Shown: positions 24,161 through 36,078 of the stretch, one piece after another
Numbering within the stretch: the stretch's first letter is position 1
Layout of the letters: each line of letters starts with the position of its first letter
From: Hypomyces perniciosus
Lineage: Eukaryota > Ascomycota > Sordariomycetes > Hypocreales > Hypocreaceae
Length of the DNA: 64,000 nucleotides
Assembly: GCA_008477525.1 (NCBI GenBank)
Contig: SPDT01000007.1
Span: 930,001 to 994,000 of the forward strand
Reading direction: 5' to 3'
Position numbers and translations under genes: made by a program
Notes under the pieces: model-generated
What the model saw: the letters and a program-made list of their open reading frames with translations, nothing else
Databases searched by the model: none
Told to the model about the DNA's origin: nothing

Positions 24161-25560
24161 CGTTGGCGTCTCTACCTCACAATGTCAACTAAACAAGAAT
24201 AGAGTTGATAGCACTCGAAGGAAAGAAGAAGAAGAAAATAAGAAAGAGAGAGATGCGGAGAGCTATGAGAAAGATTTAAAAAAAAAAAAAAAGAAGCTTC
24301 CCAGGATCCGCTTGTGTGCATATATGAGGGGGAAAGCGTGGGGTTGATCTCATGAGGAGATGATCACGCACCCCGCAACAAAGATGGAGTTGAAAGCTAA
24401 GCTCCGTTGCACGAAAGGACGCATAGCTGCGTTACTCCATCTTCTCTTTCTGCTACATCACTTTGATGCCCTACCTATTCAGAATTAAACAGCTCGGCAA
24501 CGAAGAGCCCCGAGAGATCTGAGCAAGCAAGGGATTATCTTGGTATGCAGCGGGTGCATCTCCGATTCAACAAGATCGTGAGTCTCAAACAAAATGACCT
24601 GTAGAATCTCTCCTGCATCCACCGATATATGCACATGCTATTGTCCCACAAACACCCGGTTTACATTGAACAATACGTAATACTAGCCCACACCGTCTAA
24701 TACTATATGCAGTACTCCGTAGTACTAGTAGTAGTAGTGGTATTGGTTTTCTTCATGGGGCGTTATTCTGTCCCGTCTTTCCTCTCCACATACCCCGCAG
24801 CATTGATGGCTGGGAAATTACACGACGGGTGAATTGAGTAGAGAGATGGTAATAGAACAGCCGATTTCTCTTCGGCGAGCAAGTATTATCTATTTCATAG
24901 ATGCGTACGGGAAAATAGCCCTGTTCAATGCCGGCCAACATCTCCCAACATCAAGCTCGAGGTTCAGTATAGGGTAGGATGAGGTACCATCCACAAGGGT
25001 TCACAGACTCCACACGGCTACTGTACGTCTCTACCCCACGTTCCAGCCATATCACTTGCCTCCTATATCTTAGTCCATACCTTAATATGGTATCAGTCAA
25101 TCAATCAATCAATCAATCACCGTGGACAGACAGCAATAGATGGCAGAACGAAGAATTTTTATACTGTAAGATACATCTGTCCAAAAGGAGTGTGTGTGTT
25201 GCCCGCGAGGGGTCCATCTTGATATGCCCATCCCGAAACTATCACAAAGGAGTGAATATCGCCGAAAACCCAAAAAACATCATCGACCATGGTAGGTATA
25301 TAGTAAATTCCAAAAACGCCTGTCCGTCCAATTCAACTTGCGCAAAGCAGTAGTAGTTATAAATCAGGGTATTGTGGCTTGTGTCCCTAGCCTTGCCGTC
25401 ATTCTGCGTCTCCTCCGTTCCAGGGATGAAAAAATAACAATGCTGCAACATGAAAGCCAGCTAAATTCGCCATAGATTTTTTTAAATGATTTTTTTCTGT
25501 CGTGGCCAGGGTATTTTTGAACGAAAAAGTAAAATCAAGTTGTTGTGACGTCTTCGAAAT
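24161..25560. other. Gene-free region downstream/upstream of small genes
   Basis: Promoter side of the mutarotase-like gene and 3' side of the next gene. Contains a poly-A tract (24277-24292), one TACTCCGTA word at 24713 followed by a TAG run, and an (AATC)n microsatellite at 25097-25119. No supported gene. Confidence 0.5.
25097..25119. repeat. (AATC)n microsatellite
   Basis: Five to six tandem tcaa/aatc units in non-coding DNA. Confidence 0.9.
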
Positions 25561-26643
25561 TTAGTTCTCGGTGACGTCGTCCTTGTAGGGGACGAGGTTG
25601 CTGTCTTGGGCCTCTTCAGCCTCCATCAAGTTCATCTTCTCCTCCTCAGCGGCGATGGACTGCTGGGTCAATCTCCGCTTGCGGAGGCAACGGGCTCGCT
25701 GCTTGCGAGCGCCTCGCACCAACATGGTCAAACGGTAGACCATGCTGCACAAGAGCATAGCGCCACTGTGTCGCGTGTCAGTAATATTCTCAGAACTACA
25801 AACAGAGGATTCAATGACGTACGCTGCAACTGCAACACCGGCAGTAATGCCCATCAAGACGGGGAGGACAATGTAAGAGGCAATGTTCCTGAGAAGGTGG
25901 AGCCAGTTGTGACCGGTCTTTCCTTGGTGCATGGGGCCGTCGCCATGGTGGTGGCCAGGTCCCTTGTGGTGCTCAGCACCGTGGGCGCCAGGACGGTGAT
26001 GGCCCATGGACTTGTGTTTTCCACAGCCAGCGAGACCCTTGACGCCCTTCAAGGCATCGTCAACTATAATCTTGGTGCGGCACCACATAGAGTGGCAGGC
26101 CACCTTGACAGACCGGTTGAGCTCCACATTGGCGATGATGATTTCTTGAGTCTTTGCCTTGATCAGACTTACTCTGACAGCGGGGATGCCATCAACGAAG
26201 CGACGGCCGACCTCAATAACTCGTAAAACAACATCCACGAGTTCCATCTGCTGCTCCTCATCCACCGCTCTCGGCAGCACTGAAATGCTATATCCAAGTC
26301 TCTGCTCCTTCGCTTGTCCATCGCCGCTCACCACCTGAGCCACCAAGTCGCCATGCCACGGGTCGGCGTGAGGGTACAGCTCAAAGCCATTGAGGAGCAG
26401 CTTGGAGCCATCCTGGACGGTGAAATCCAGCTTCAAACGGCTGTCTGAGCCGCTGCATTGGGCGCAGGGTATCGCGAGGCTCTGGCCCAGCAGTTCGGAG
26501 GCCAGCTGGAAGGACTCGGGATGGACGGGCAGTGCTTTGAAGATACTCTCGTCTGCTTCGGACAACTCGGGGACGATGACGAAAGCCGCAGCCGCAGCCA
26601 CCAGGGCGAGCGGTTTGAGAAGCATTGTAGCAAACGGTTTCAT
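25561..26643 (-). CDS. Secretory-pathway membrane protein with CxxC and His-rich segment, 341 aa
   Basis: Exons 25823-26643 and 25561-25765; intron 25766-25822 is 57 nt and in frame, so an unspliced reading also stays open. A signal peptide (MLLKPLALVAAAAAFVIVP) is followed by a lumenal domain with a CAQC motif near residue 60 and paired cysteines in ACHSMWC. Next is a histidine-rich stretch of about 35 residues with short HH and HHH runs from GKHKSMGHH to HQGKTGHNW. Then comes a transmembrane helix (IVLPVLMGITAGVAVA) and a basic, then acidic, cytosolic tail (RKQRARCLRKRRL; EEEKMNLMEAEEAQD). From memory it fits the fungal DUF7728 family, which has no known function. The His-rich linker is a possible metal site; that is inference. 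Confidence 0.85.
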   Translation of the reverse strand: MKPFATMLLKPLALVAAAAAFVIVPELSEADESIFKALPVHPESFQLASELLGQSLAIPCAQCSGSDSRLKLDFTVQDGSKLLLNGFELYPHADPWHGDLVAQVVSGDGQAKEQRLGYSISVLPRAVDEEQQMELVDVVLRVIEVGRRFVDGIPAVRVSLIKAKTQEIIIANVELNRSVKVACHSMWCRTKIIVDDALKGVKGLAGCGKHKSMGHHRPGAHGAEHHKGPGHHHGDGPMHQGKTGHNWLHLLRNIASYIVLPVLMGITAGVAVAAYVIESSVCSSENITDTRHSGAMLLCSMVYRLTMLVRGARKQRARCLRKRRLTQQSIAAEEEKMNLMEAEEAQDSNLVPYKDDVTEN

Positions 26644-28408
26644 GCGGCAAACAAAATAAAGAGGGGGAAAAAATTGAAACGAGAGAGAAAAATGAATTGG
26701 TTAGATGCCAGCGAAAACGAGAATTCAACGGAAAACCTGTTCTCGTTAATAAGTTGTTGTTTTGATGGGGGGAAGAGGAGATGGAATGGGAGAAAAGGAG
26801 GGTAATGGAATGGCGTGGGCGAGTGGAGGCCAAGACATTGAAGGCCAGGCGCCGAGAGATGCCCAGAGAGGCCTAGAGAGAGGGCCTAGAAAGCCCAGAA
26901 GACGCCCAGAAAGTGAAAGTGTCGCCGGTCGGCGATGCAGGCCGCCCCTTCCGACCCCAGAGCTGACGAAGACACCACCTGACGCTTTACCAGATTGGGG
27001 GCGATGACCTCGTCACATGCTGCGTTACGAGCAGAATACCCACTAATTGCATTAGCCGGTACGGAGACATACCAAACCTTGGCCTATGGCCGCCAAGTAT
27101 CCGTGACGAAACGTCTTGGCGCTGCAGCAGGTTGTTCATCAGTATTTCTGGGCGTCTGTTTGGCATGGCGATACGCGTCATTAAAGAGAGAATTCTATCT
27201 TAATAGTTCTCCGTAAAATCTCCAATAGTATATACTATGGTGGTAGCACTACGGAGTACGGTATTCAGGTTGATCTGCAATTAAAGAGTTTGCTCTCTCC
27301 CGTCTTGGCTGCCAAGATTTCATCGGAATTACGCAGTCCATCTGCTCCGATTGGGCAATACGGATACGACGCTGTTAATCCGAGTACGTACTTCGTACTT
27401 CGTACTCATGCTACTACTACTATTAAGACTGGATGGATCGTCACCAACCAATCTGCCAACTCTTTTTAATGGTTATCTTCGGCCTCTGACAACGAATAGA
27501 CATTACATCATAACGTCCTATTCTCAGCGAATCAATCCATGACCACTACGGAATACTCCGTACTTAAGCCCCTCTCGTATTCCATTCCAACCTCTTCAAA
27601 TACTGGGATCATACTAGCTCTTACGAATTCTTCGGGCCGTGGCAACTCGTATTCTCCTCAATCCGGCAGGTACATAATACCAACATTAAGGTATCTGTTG
27701 TATTAACAAACATTCCAAGGAGCGAATCTACAGTGCCGTCTGCGGGACAAATTGACCGGAAAAAAAAAATACACAACAACTCTGTTGGGCTACGGGATGT
27801 CGGCTCGCTCTATAATGTCAATGTCCGGGTACATATTCGGAGCATCTGGTCTACCTGCGTTGGTGATGGTACTAGTTGTAGCAGTAGTACTATGTGCCCT
27901 TTCGGCTCTACTACCCCATACCCCAGGTCGCTCTATCGTTAGCTCCTCTACTAAACATACGAGTAAACGCCACTCGTATCATATGTACAGTGGGGAGAAG
28001 AAAGTTTCGGTAACTTTTGTAAGGCAGCTCTATATAAAATTTACCGAAACTTTTTGCGTGGCACTGTAATAGCATGACCGTGACATTGTAAACTACCTCG
28101 TACATAAACGTATTTGATCGGTTACATGAGCCCCAAATATCCATGTGTCCCGAACTCATCCGCATCAATACTTGCACACAGGATAGTAATTATGGCCTCT
28201 CATGCTTGTCCATGCCCATTCCCTTTTGAATAACCCAGACCCCTTTGCAGTATGAAAGAAAACAATCACCCAAGGAAAAAAAAGTGTTGAAAGCAATGTT
28301 AGGCAATCCGATTCCTTGCCCTGTGCCTGGTGAGTAATCACTCACTTCCTACAATCAACAATACCTTGAAGGTAAAAGGCGAAGCCTCTTACTTGTTCAC
28401 CCCCGACA
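26644..28408. other. Gene-free region containing a MITE
   Basis: Promoter of the CxxC/His-rich gene (AG-rich leader to about 26900), TACTCCGTA words at 27250 and 27554 with TACTTCGTA variants near 27385-27400, then the MITE at 27988-28066. No protein gene is supported. Confidence 0.55.
27988..28066. mobile_element. 79-bp Tc1/mariner-type MITE
   Basis: Starts CAGTGGGGAGAAG and ends GCGTGGCACTG, flanked on both sides by TA (27986-27987 and 28067-28068), the target duplication of Tc1/mariner elements. The 26-bp terminal inverted repeats match at 20 positions by eye: the outer CAGTG and an inner perfect 13-mer AAAGTTTCGGTAA. Only about 27 bp of AT-rich sequence lies between the arms, so no transposase is encoded. 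It must have been moved by a transposase elsewhere. Mismatches are concentrated between outer and inner blocks. Confidence 0.8.
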
Positions 28409-31400
28409 TTATTCTTCATCCTCTACCGCTTCTCCGGTAGGATATTTCTGTAGAAGAGCTTTGAGCTTGTCCACAGCAGTTTTGCCCCAACTAGGCAGCC
28501 GGCCAACGCCATCCAGCAGGCCGTTGCCGAGTCCCGTCACGTTCTGATGACGGTGCAACGGAGAGTCTGCGCCCCAAGGGTAATTGGGGTTGTTCGGCAG
28601 TTCTCCATCAGGCGACTTCGACACGGTGGGGACAGGGTATACGAAGCCTTGCGACCCTGACTTGGGCCCCTTTGCCGTGGTTGATGTCTCGAACGTTGTT
28701 GGCAGGGGGTAAAAGTTGGAACCTGTGATCAATGTCAGTCGTTAATCTTGTAACTTCATTAAAAAAATGTCGTTTCACTTACTGGTGGAACTGCTGGCAA
28801 TCGTCCCGTTTACGTGAGACGAAGAAGTTCTGTGGGCGATTGTCGTAGTCGTGTTACACGTGGTTGACGCGTTCACTGGAATCGTGAACTTTGGTGTAGA
28901 CGAGACTGTTGTATGTGGCACAACCGAGCATTTGGTAAATGTAGCGGTTCCGTTCGTAAGCCGGGTGCAGATAGTCGCACTTGCGCTGATGTTCGGATAC
29001 GAATAAGAGAACGAGTGTGTGCAGGGCGGGGCCGTAGTGGTGTTCGAGTAATGCTTCGTACTGCTGATGCTTCCATAGAAGCTCGATGAATGAACGACTG
29101 TGCCATTGTGCCCCGGAAATGAAGTGACTGTAGGAACCGGCGATGTTCCGGTAATCGTAATGAGTACAGTTGAGTTCGTTCCAGGCAGAACAGAGGATTT
29201 GGTGGTTGACCACGGCAACGCTTGACTGGCGGTGCTGCCAATAACAGTTGTGGAATTAGAATTAACAATAGACGATGTTGCAGTGACCGTGGAAACAATA
29301 ACAGTCACAAGTTGAGTGGTTGTCGTGGTAGATGCAACCGGGGTGCCCTCGGTCGAAGATACCCTCGTGGTATTGGTCCAAACAGGGCCACTATAGAAGG
29401 TTGATGAGGATGTAATGGCCCCTGACACCGCCGACGTTGTTGACCATGGAATCTCTGAGCCCGTTGTCAATACGACTGATGTGCCTCCACTTACAATGGT
29501 GCTAAAGGTGTGGTTGCCGGTTGGGAAAGGGGGTGAGCTTGAGCCAGTCCAAGAACTACTTGCTCCTGTTGTCAGCCAGGAGGTAAGCACCGTGGTTCGC
29601 ACCGTAGTTCCGTTAGACACAATTGTCGAGCTGATGATTGTGAAGGAGCTGCTTGAAACCGTTGCGGACCCGACCCCTGAGGAGCTTGAAGAAATGGTAA
29701 CAAGAGAGGTGTTCGTTCCCGATGCGGATGTGGGCAGAGGGGATACAGTCCAATGCGTAGTGGAATTAGAGAATGGTGGGGTGATAGTTGAGCTACCCAA
29801 AAGTGTGGAACTGATTGTGCCTATCGGGGACCCAGTGATGCTTGTCAAGTATGAGGAGGCGCCCGTAGATGTCGAGGTTGGCCCACCAGTTGACCATGTC
29901 GTGGAGTTGAGACCATGTGAGAATGACCACGAAAGGCTCCCAGTGCTGAACCCGGTCTTTGATGTTGCCCAGACTGTCGAATTGGAAGCAGTGACCTGAG
30001 TAACAGTAACAATAGTGACAGAAGATACAATGGGGGATGTCTCCAGCGAGCTGCTGGGGTTGATAACTGTTCCAGACAAAGTCTTTGTAGAATTTTTCGT
30101 CGTAGGGAACGGAAGAGTTTTCGAGGCTGATCCCCCAGTGGGCTCTAAAGTGCTGCTCAACCACGTCGTATTGAATGGTGTGACCGACGGACGAGATGTT
30201 CGACCAGTTGTCAGCGAGAAATTGAAGAGCCCGGAGTGAGACGGGCTGGAAATGCTTGACCAAGACACTGAAGGCGCAGTACCCCAAACAGTCGTAGTGA
30301 TGACTGTTTGTGCAGACGATAATTGGGTCGAGGTTGAGTTGGAGAAAGGGGGTGTGCTTCCTGGTCCTCCCATTATTGTACGGGTGCTGCTTGAGCCATT
30401 GAAAGATGACACCACAGTCGAAATTGGAGCACTGCCCCAGCTGGACACTGCAGTGGTGACTGTAACGACAATTGAAGTCACTGTGGGATTCAAAGTCACT
30501 GTAGAGTTGGAAGGACTTGAGAACAGTGAAGTAGTGGCGCTGGAGCTTGCCCCCGTTGTGCTTTCAGATGTGGTGTTGCCAGGCAGCTGTGATCCGGTGA
30601 TGGTCGAAACGGCGGTGGTAATAGAAGTAGCAGTTCCTGGAGCACTAGAAACCCATCCGGTTGAGTTGGACGAAGAGGAGCTGGTGCTTTCAAGAATCGT
30701 GGTAAATGTCAACGTCAACACTTTTGTGGAGACTGTGGCTTCACCACTCGTTTCTACTACGGTCTCCGTTGCGGTCACAGTAATCGCAGTGCTGTTGGCC
30801 CAGGAAACAGTACTGGTGGCTCCTGTTTTGGTCGAGGATGTGCGGATCTCTCCGGAGGGAATTATCGTGGAATGGCTTGGGCTTGTCCAATAAGTCGAAG
30901 TGAGCGTGACAGTTTCCACAGAGCTGTTGGTCTCGGAAGCAGATGTCGACTTGTAGGTGGAGTTTGCTTGATATGTCGAGCTTCCAATAGATGTGGTTGT
31001 GTTCAGCCCAGCGACGGATGAACTTGACCAAGCCGATGTAGTTGACCAAACTGCAGTCTCCGTCGAAGTGGACTGGGACACAGAACTACCCAGCGTGGAT
31101 GAGGTCCGATTGCCTGTGACTGGCAAAGCAGAACTATCAGACGAGATGGGCGTAGTTGGGGATACAGTTCCGGAGAGTGTCATGGTAACCGACAGCGTGG
31201 TTTCAGTGTGGAGTATTGTGGACGGAATCTCCGTTACGCTTCCACCTGGCCCAGTGATTGTGACGGTAACCACGGATGAGTTTGTAAAGTGGTACGAGGA
31301 AGTTGTAATGGAAGAGGCCCCTGATGGCTGCTCAGTGCTTGCAAAAGACGATGACTCTGGTAGAGTTGTCAAGGAATCTGATCTGGAAAATGTCTCGATC

Positions 31401-32544
31401 GCAGTACTTGTGACAGATGTGCCATTGACGCTTCCAGTGTTACCACTTCCCGGAGACGCGCTACTGACGGTAGTGGTAACCACTGATGTTACAGTCGGAT
31501 TCGCTGTTGGATTCCGTGTGCCACTAGATATCGTCTCCTCCAATGTGCTAGACGAGGGCATGCCTGAAGGCAGTATTGTGCTGGACACAGACACGGAGTC
31601 GGTTGCTGTCAGTCGCACTGTGCTTGTGATCATAGTCCCATTTCCAGAGAGCTGACTGGATGTGAAATCAACTGAGGATGATGAATTCCACGATGACGAG
31701 GTCGGGCGGACTGATGTTGCAGACTCTGGGAAGGAATGAGAAGAAGTAGACGAGACAGAAAACCCGGAAGATTCAGTCGTCGGCAAAGCAGTGCCGGATA
31801 CGTCCTCAGTTGAGGGCGCAGTTGGATTGCCAGCATCAGCTGACGAGGACGATTGAGACTTGGTAATCAACTCAGACGTGGACCTTGACGTAGACCCGGT
31901 TACTGAGGATGAAAATGAATAGTCTTCCTTGGTGGATCCTGTGAGTAGAGTTTCTGTCGTAGAATGCGTTCCAGAAGACAAGGACTCAGTGCCCTTCTGT
32001 GTGGTTTGACCAGTAGATGATCCTGTCACTGATGGCTCCTTGCTTTCCGTCATCGAGTGCGTGGCCCATGTGGATGATGTTGCCGTTGCTGACCCAGTTA
32101 CGCCGGACGATGCCTCATCAGAAGAAGTCTCGGTATCAATAGGACGAGTTGATCCTGTGGTTGATGTCACGAAGCTGGTCTCCGTTTTGGTGACAATAGT
32201 AGGAGCTGTCTCCGACGACGATTCAGTGGGAAGAGGATCTTGATGCCAAGTTAGCTCAGGGCTTTTCCACACAGCAAGTCACACTTACAAAGACCGGTAT
32301 CAGAAGCAGTGGTTGAGACAGAAGTTTCTTCGCCATAAGGTGGCGGGTAGTAGCCATAGTCGCTCGGCTCGCCATAGCTGACTTCCCGTGGACCCAAAGC
32401 CTGGAAACGACTCTCGCCAATGTCATCCCCAAGACTCGTAACGTCGAGTTGATGAACACCGCGTTGGGCAAAGGCGAAAGATAGACTAGATAGGAGCAGG
32501 GCAACTGCCGGAACGATGCCGACAGAAAGAGTCGATGCTCTCAT
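28409..32544 (-). CDS. Large Ser/Thr-rich secreted mucin-like protein, 1341 aa
   Basis: Exons 32289-32544, 28783-32238 and 28409-28722; introns 32239-32288 (50 nt, GTAAGT...ATCAAG) and 28723-28782 (GTAAGT...TCACAG). The spliced frame totals 4026 nt. The chosen ATG at 32544 begins a signal peptide (MRASTLSVGIVPAVALLLSS); an ATG 13 codons upstream is possible. A short N-terminal part has a Tyr/Pro patch (YGYYPPPYGEE). More than a thousand residues of Ser/Thr-rich sequence follow, with many N-x-S/T sequons and recurring TVTVT-like and SSTSS-like strings, expected to be heavily glycosylated. The C-terminus is different: proline/glycine-rich with a lysine-rich helix (WGKTAVDKLKALLQKYP) ending EAVEDEE, and no GPI-anchor signal. 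It is probably secreted or wall-associated. I recognise no catalytic domain. Confidence 0.83.
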
Positions 32545-34800
32545 TGTGGGTGGGGTTTCCAAAGCTATTGATGTTGAGAACAATGCATCTCCTCGCAGCT
32601 AGGCACCAGGGCTAACTCACCTTCTCCCTACAGTAAATCGACAATTGTGGATAGTTAAGTGTGCTTGGGAACGAAAAAAAGATCCGAAGATGCAAGATGA
32701 AAAGCGTCAACGAGTGGATTTCTTGACTTGAAGAAAGTGGTTGTTTCTTCGAGATGTGTTGAGGAGAGGAAAAAGAAGAGCGTGAAGAGACGCGCCTAAG
32801 AAGAGGGAAAAAAAAACACTGACGTGACGTTCACAGGCCACCGCGAAGTGAGAAGAAAGTGAACAGAATCTGAGAAACGTGGGAGCAGCTGGAATTTCAT
32901 CTGCCACGACAGGGAGGGTTCAGATACTAGCCAGTTCGGCCAGAATCAGCTGGCAGAGTTACTCCCACCACTCACGCCTGTTGCCAGCTGGGAGAAGATA
33001 CCTGACTCTCCGTCCCTTGAAGTATCCAAGCACTACTTGAAAACACAGCTGAGGCATCCAGCTGGTCGCACGCTGGCTAGCTGTGAGAGCTGCGCTGAGC
33101 CTTTCTTCCCGGCTGCTTCCTCCCGATGGGATCTGATCCTGATCCTTACATTGGGCAAGCCGCTGCAACGGGGGCTTATCTCAGTCGAACAGAGATATCA
33201 ACCCAGAAGCTCGCTATGGATGGTCTTCCCCGGCCATGGTCCGGGATATCTCGCCAGAAGTTGTTGGACTTGACCGTTTGTCTCCCGCAAGTGCCTCGCA
33301 CACACGCCTCCTCGCATTATGACAGGACGCTTTGTGTTCCATGAAACCAGCATCCCCCTGCTATTCTCGGTCAATGGAGCCCTATAGCCACCAAGTGGAC
33401 TCGGATGTCGTCAAGTGCAAACCATACCTATTGTTCCTGGATCATCCCGGAAATGGAAATGCAGTGTGGCTTTTCATCTTTCACACAAACACACTCGTGG
33501 GATCAGTTTGAGAGAGTGAACTACTGGTCATCTCGACCACGAGGCTCGGTTTCCAAATGGACACATATCCCCATAGGAATCGATTCCGTTTGCCGGTGAT
33601 TGGCTGGGTGATTGTGTTCGCCTTCTTTCTCACACCTTCGTTCATCGTCTCCCAATGCAACCGTGGCGTTCTGTGTATCTGCGGCGTGATCTGAGCAACC
33701 AGCTATGTTACCGGCACTCAGATCTCGGTGTGTCTCATAAGCCATCAATCGCAGAATCTTAGCATGTGTTACCAAGCATCCGAACAGAGCCTCTTGCGGG
33801 TGGGGAAAGACTCTTGATGCTGGACACATCGGCAGCATGTACCCCTGTTGATAACTCGATTGCTAATCCGATGCTGCCAAAAGCCGTCAAAGCCTCGGCG
33901 TCTTCGGTTTTCCTGTGCTACTGGGTGTTGGACTTGGGGGGAAATGTACGAGGACTCGGGTAAGCTCCTTCGCCCTTCATATTTCATGTAAAGTGTTGTC
34001 CGTGTCTCAATCCAGCCCGTCAGGGCCACGAGCTTTCCGTTCCGCTTACATGCTAGTCGCTTGTGGTCTGCTATAGGCGATGACGGCCTCGCTCGGGTTA
34101 TGTGCGTGACACATGAAAGAGCCTAGCTGCAGGTATAGACGAGAATGGTCCGCATTCGAGAACAAATCACGGCAGAGGAGCCCTAAAGTCATCTCAGACT
34201 TGACCAACAACCCCTTCGATGTGCACTAGGTTAATTCACTGCACCTGGATTGAGAATTAATCCATACGGATCTGGACATGGAGTCATCACCTGTTCAATT
34301 GCAAAAGTATTGACACGAGGAGGCATAAAACGGTGCGCTGCAAAATAAGACAATCTGAGACGGGATCCTGATTTGGAGGTATTGGAAGAGACATACTTCT
34401 TGGGGCCTATTTGAAAGCATTCAGCCACTGCTTCCCTGCTGGCGATGAAACCGTTTCCTAGAGACCGACGTCTAGCCACTCTGACTGGGATGTTTGCTCT
34501 TGAAAATTTTGCGTTCCCAGTAGTAATGACCATGTTTCCAACAATGCCACTGTCGCTAAAAATAGCAGCCGTTCTCTTGAATTAACTCACCAGCCGCGTA
34601 ACCTGAAGGTATCCTCATATAATTTCAAGCACCCTTTTGATCGCTCGACGAATCCCGACCCAGCATGGTTGAATGCTGGGGCCGCTTGCTGGCTGGCGCA
34701 TTGACATCCGCCAGCAAACAGTACCATAGTCCCCGTCCATTTCACTGTGGGGAACCCTCGGACCAATGTTTTGGTTTGATTATCAAGTGTTGCTGATACA
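32545..34800. other. Gene-free region upstream of mucin-like gene
   Basis: Promoter and leader of the mucin-like gene, then 1.8 kb without a supported gene. The best open frame (34231-34533, -, 100 codons) has no recognisable domain and may be a relic or chance. No TACTCCGTA word was found in this stretch. Confidence 0.45.
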
Positions 34801-36078
34801 TTATTCAACGTCTTCAGCTGCCTGTCTCAACTTTGGAGCAGTTTCCTTCGTCATGGCGGAGCTATGCGCCTCGATATCAGCGGCCCAGAGGGCAGCACCA
34901 ACTAAGTCCGTCAATACGATGCATACCTATCGTGAGATATGTTCAAGGCAATATATCCTACCAGAGTTTGTATACGTGAAAAACATGGACGCGATCGGAA
35001 TCATCTCTAGTAGAGTGGCAACAACTCCAAAGCTGCCGCAGATACAGTCAGTGAGGCTCCGTATTAAGAAAGTGCAACAAGGATATTAAGCAGGCGGAAA
35101 GCATATCATATGTAGCTGACGTACGATGAATATGAGCCGGTATGTTTATCCAGCCAGCTTGATCTCTGGGATGATGACCAATTCTTAAGTTGAAAGTACT
35201 TGGACACCGTTAGCAATGCCTTCCAAGCTCGGATGTGGTAACTCACCCGACCGTGAACAGTCCTCCCTCTATTCCGGCCTGTAGGGGTATTAGTTGGCAT
35301 CATCATTTAAAATACTGAAGTCACACCGACCTTGGAGAAGAATGAATGTGATTGTGCCCACCACAGGAATAAAGTTCAACGGCAGATACATAACATATCT
35401 AAGCAAGGCCGTAGGGCCGATCTTTTCAAATGGGCTCTTCAATATTTTCCCAAGCTTTTGCATGAAATCAGTGCCAGGTCTAATTTCACGACCTTGCTGG
35501 ACAATGGTTGTAGCGTTCCTGGCAACAAGCGTGCCATCAAAGGTGTCAAGGAGGGCATCATGAAGCAGCCAGCCACGGGAGGCGATGTTTATAATTGTAG
35601 AACTCTCATTTAGGACCAGGAGAGTAGTTGTGAAGACTGCTAGTGGCCCATTGACAAAGACGAGGGCAGCTAGTTGTGGCACATAAGTAAAGGCAAACAT
35701 GCCAGCAATTACACTGACAGAAAGCGTGGCATAGGGGCCAAGTCGGGAGAGGAATGGTTTCCACAAAGCTCGATGGGAGACGAAGTAAAATATTCCCTGA
35801 ATGGTTCAGTACTAGGATCATCCTTTGCAAGTTAGGAAATTTGGGGAGAGGCAGTCACCTTTATAGGGTAGAGGTACGCTCGACTCTTTGCTGCATCGAC
35901 AGCCATTGCCTTGGCTTTATCGTAATCTTCTTTCCTGGAACGCATCGAGTTAGTTAAGATCTGGTGCGAAGACAGTTTGATGCCTTACTTACAAGGCATG
36001 TTGGGCTCTGTCGCTAACGGAATCGACTACGCGATTTTTCACACGTCCTGATGATGAGGCTTTGGATGGTTCAGCCAT
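34801..36078 (-). CDS. Rrt8/EI24-like multi-pass membrane protein, 301 aa, seven exons
   Basis: Exons 35993-36078, 35859-35934, 35331-35796, 35247-35278, 35125-35198, 34962-35032 and 34801-34901 sum to 906 nt. All introns are GT-AG, several with CTAAC branch points. Exon 4 is only 32 nt. Most of the 3' half was found only by splicing. The protein starts MAEPSKASSSGRVKNRVVD. Hydrophobic segments include YATLSVSVIAGMFAFTYVP, LAALVFVNGPLAVFTTTLLV and LNFIPVVGTITFILLQG. Conserved tail motifs are HGRYFQLKNWSSSQR, GVVATLLEMIPIASMFF and NSVGAALWAADIE. These fit the EI24 superfamily group that includes yeast Rrt8/Lds1/Lds2, lipid-droplet proteins needed for the dityrosine spore wall. The role in this mould is inferred. 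It is divergent from the LanC-like gene over 536 bp. Confidence 0.87.

Noticed and set aside
29415..31655. Three long plus-strand frames (29415-29999, 30252-30893, 30993-31655; 194-220 codons)
   Set aside because: They lie exactly antisense to the Ser/Thr-rich gene. Ser/Thr codon bias keeps the opposite strand open, and their Val/Glu/Asp-rich translations have no domain.
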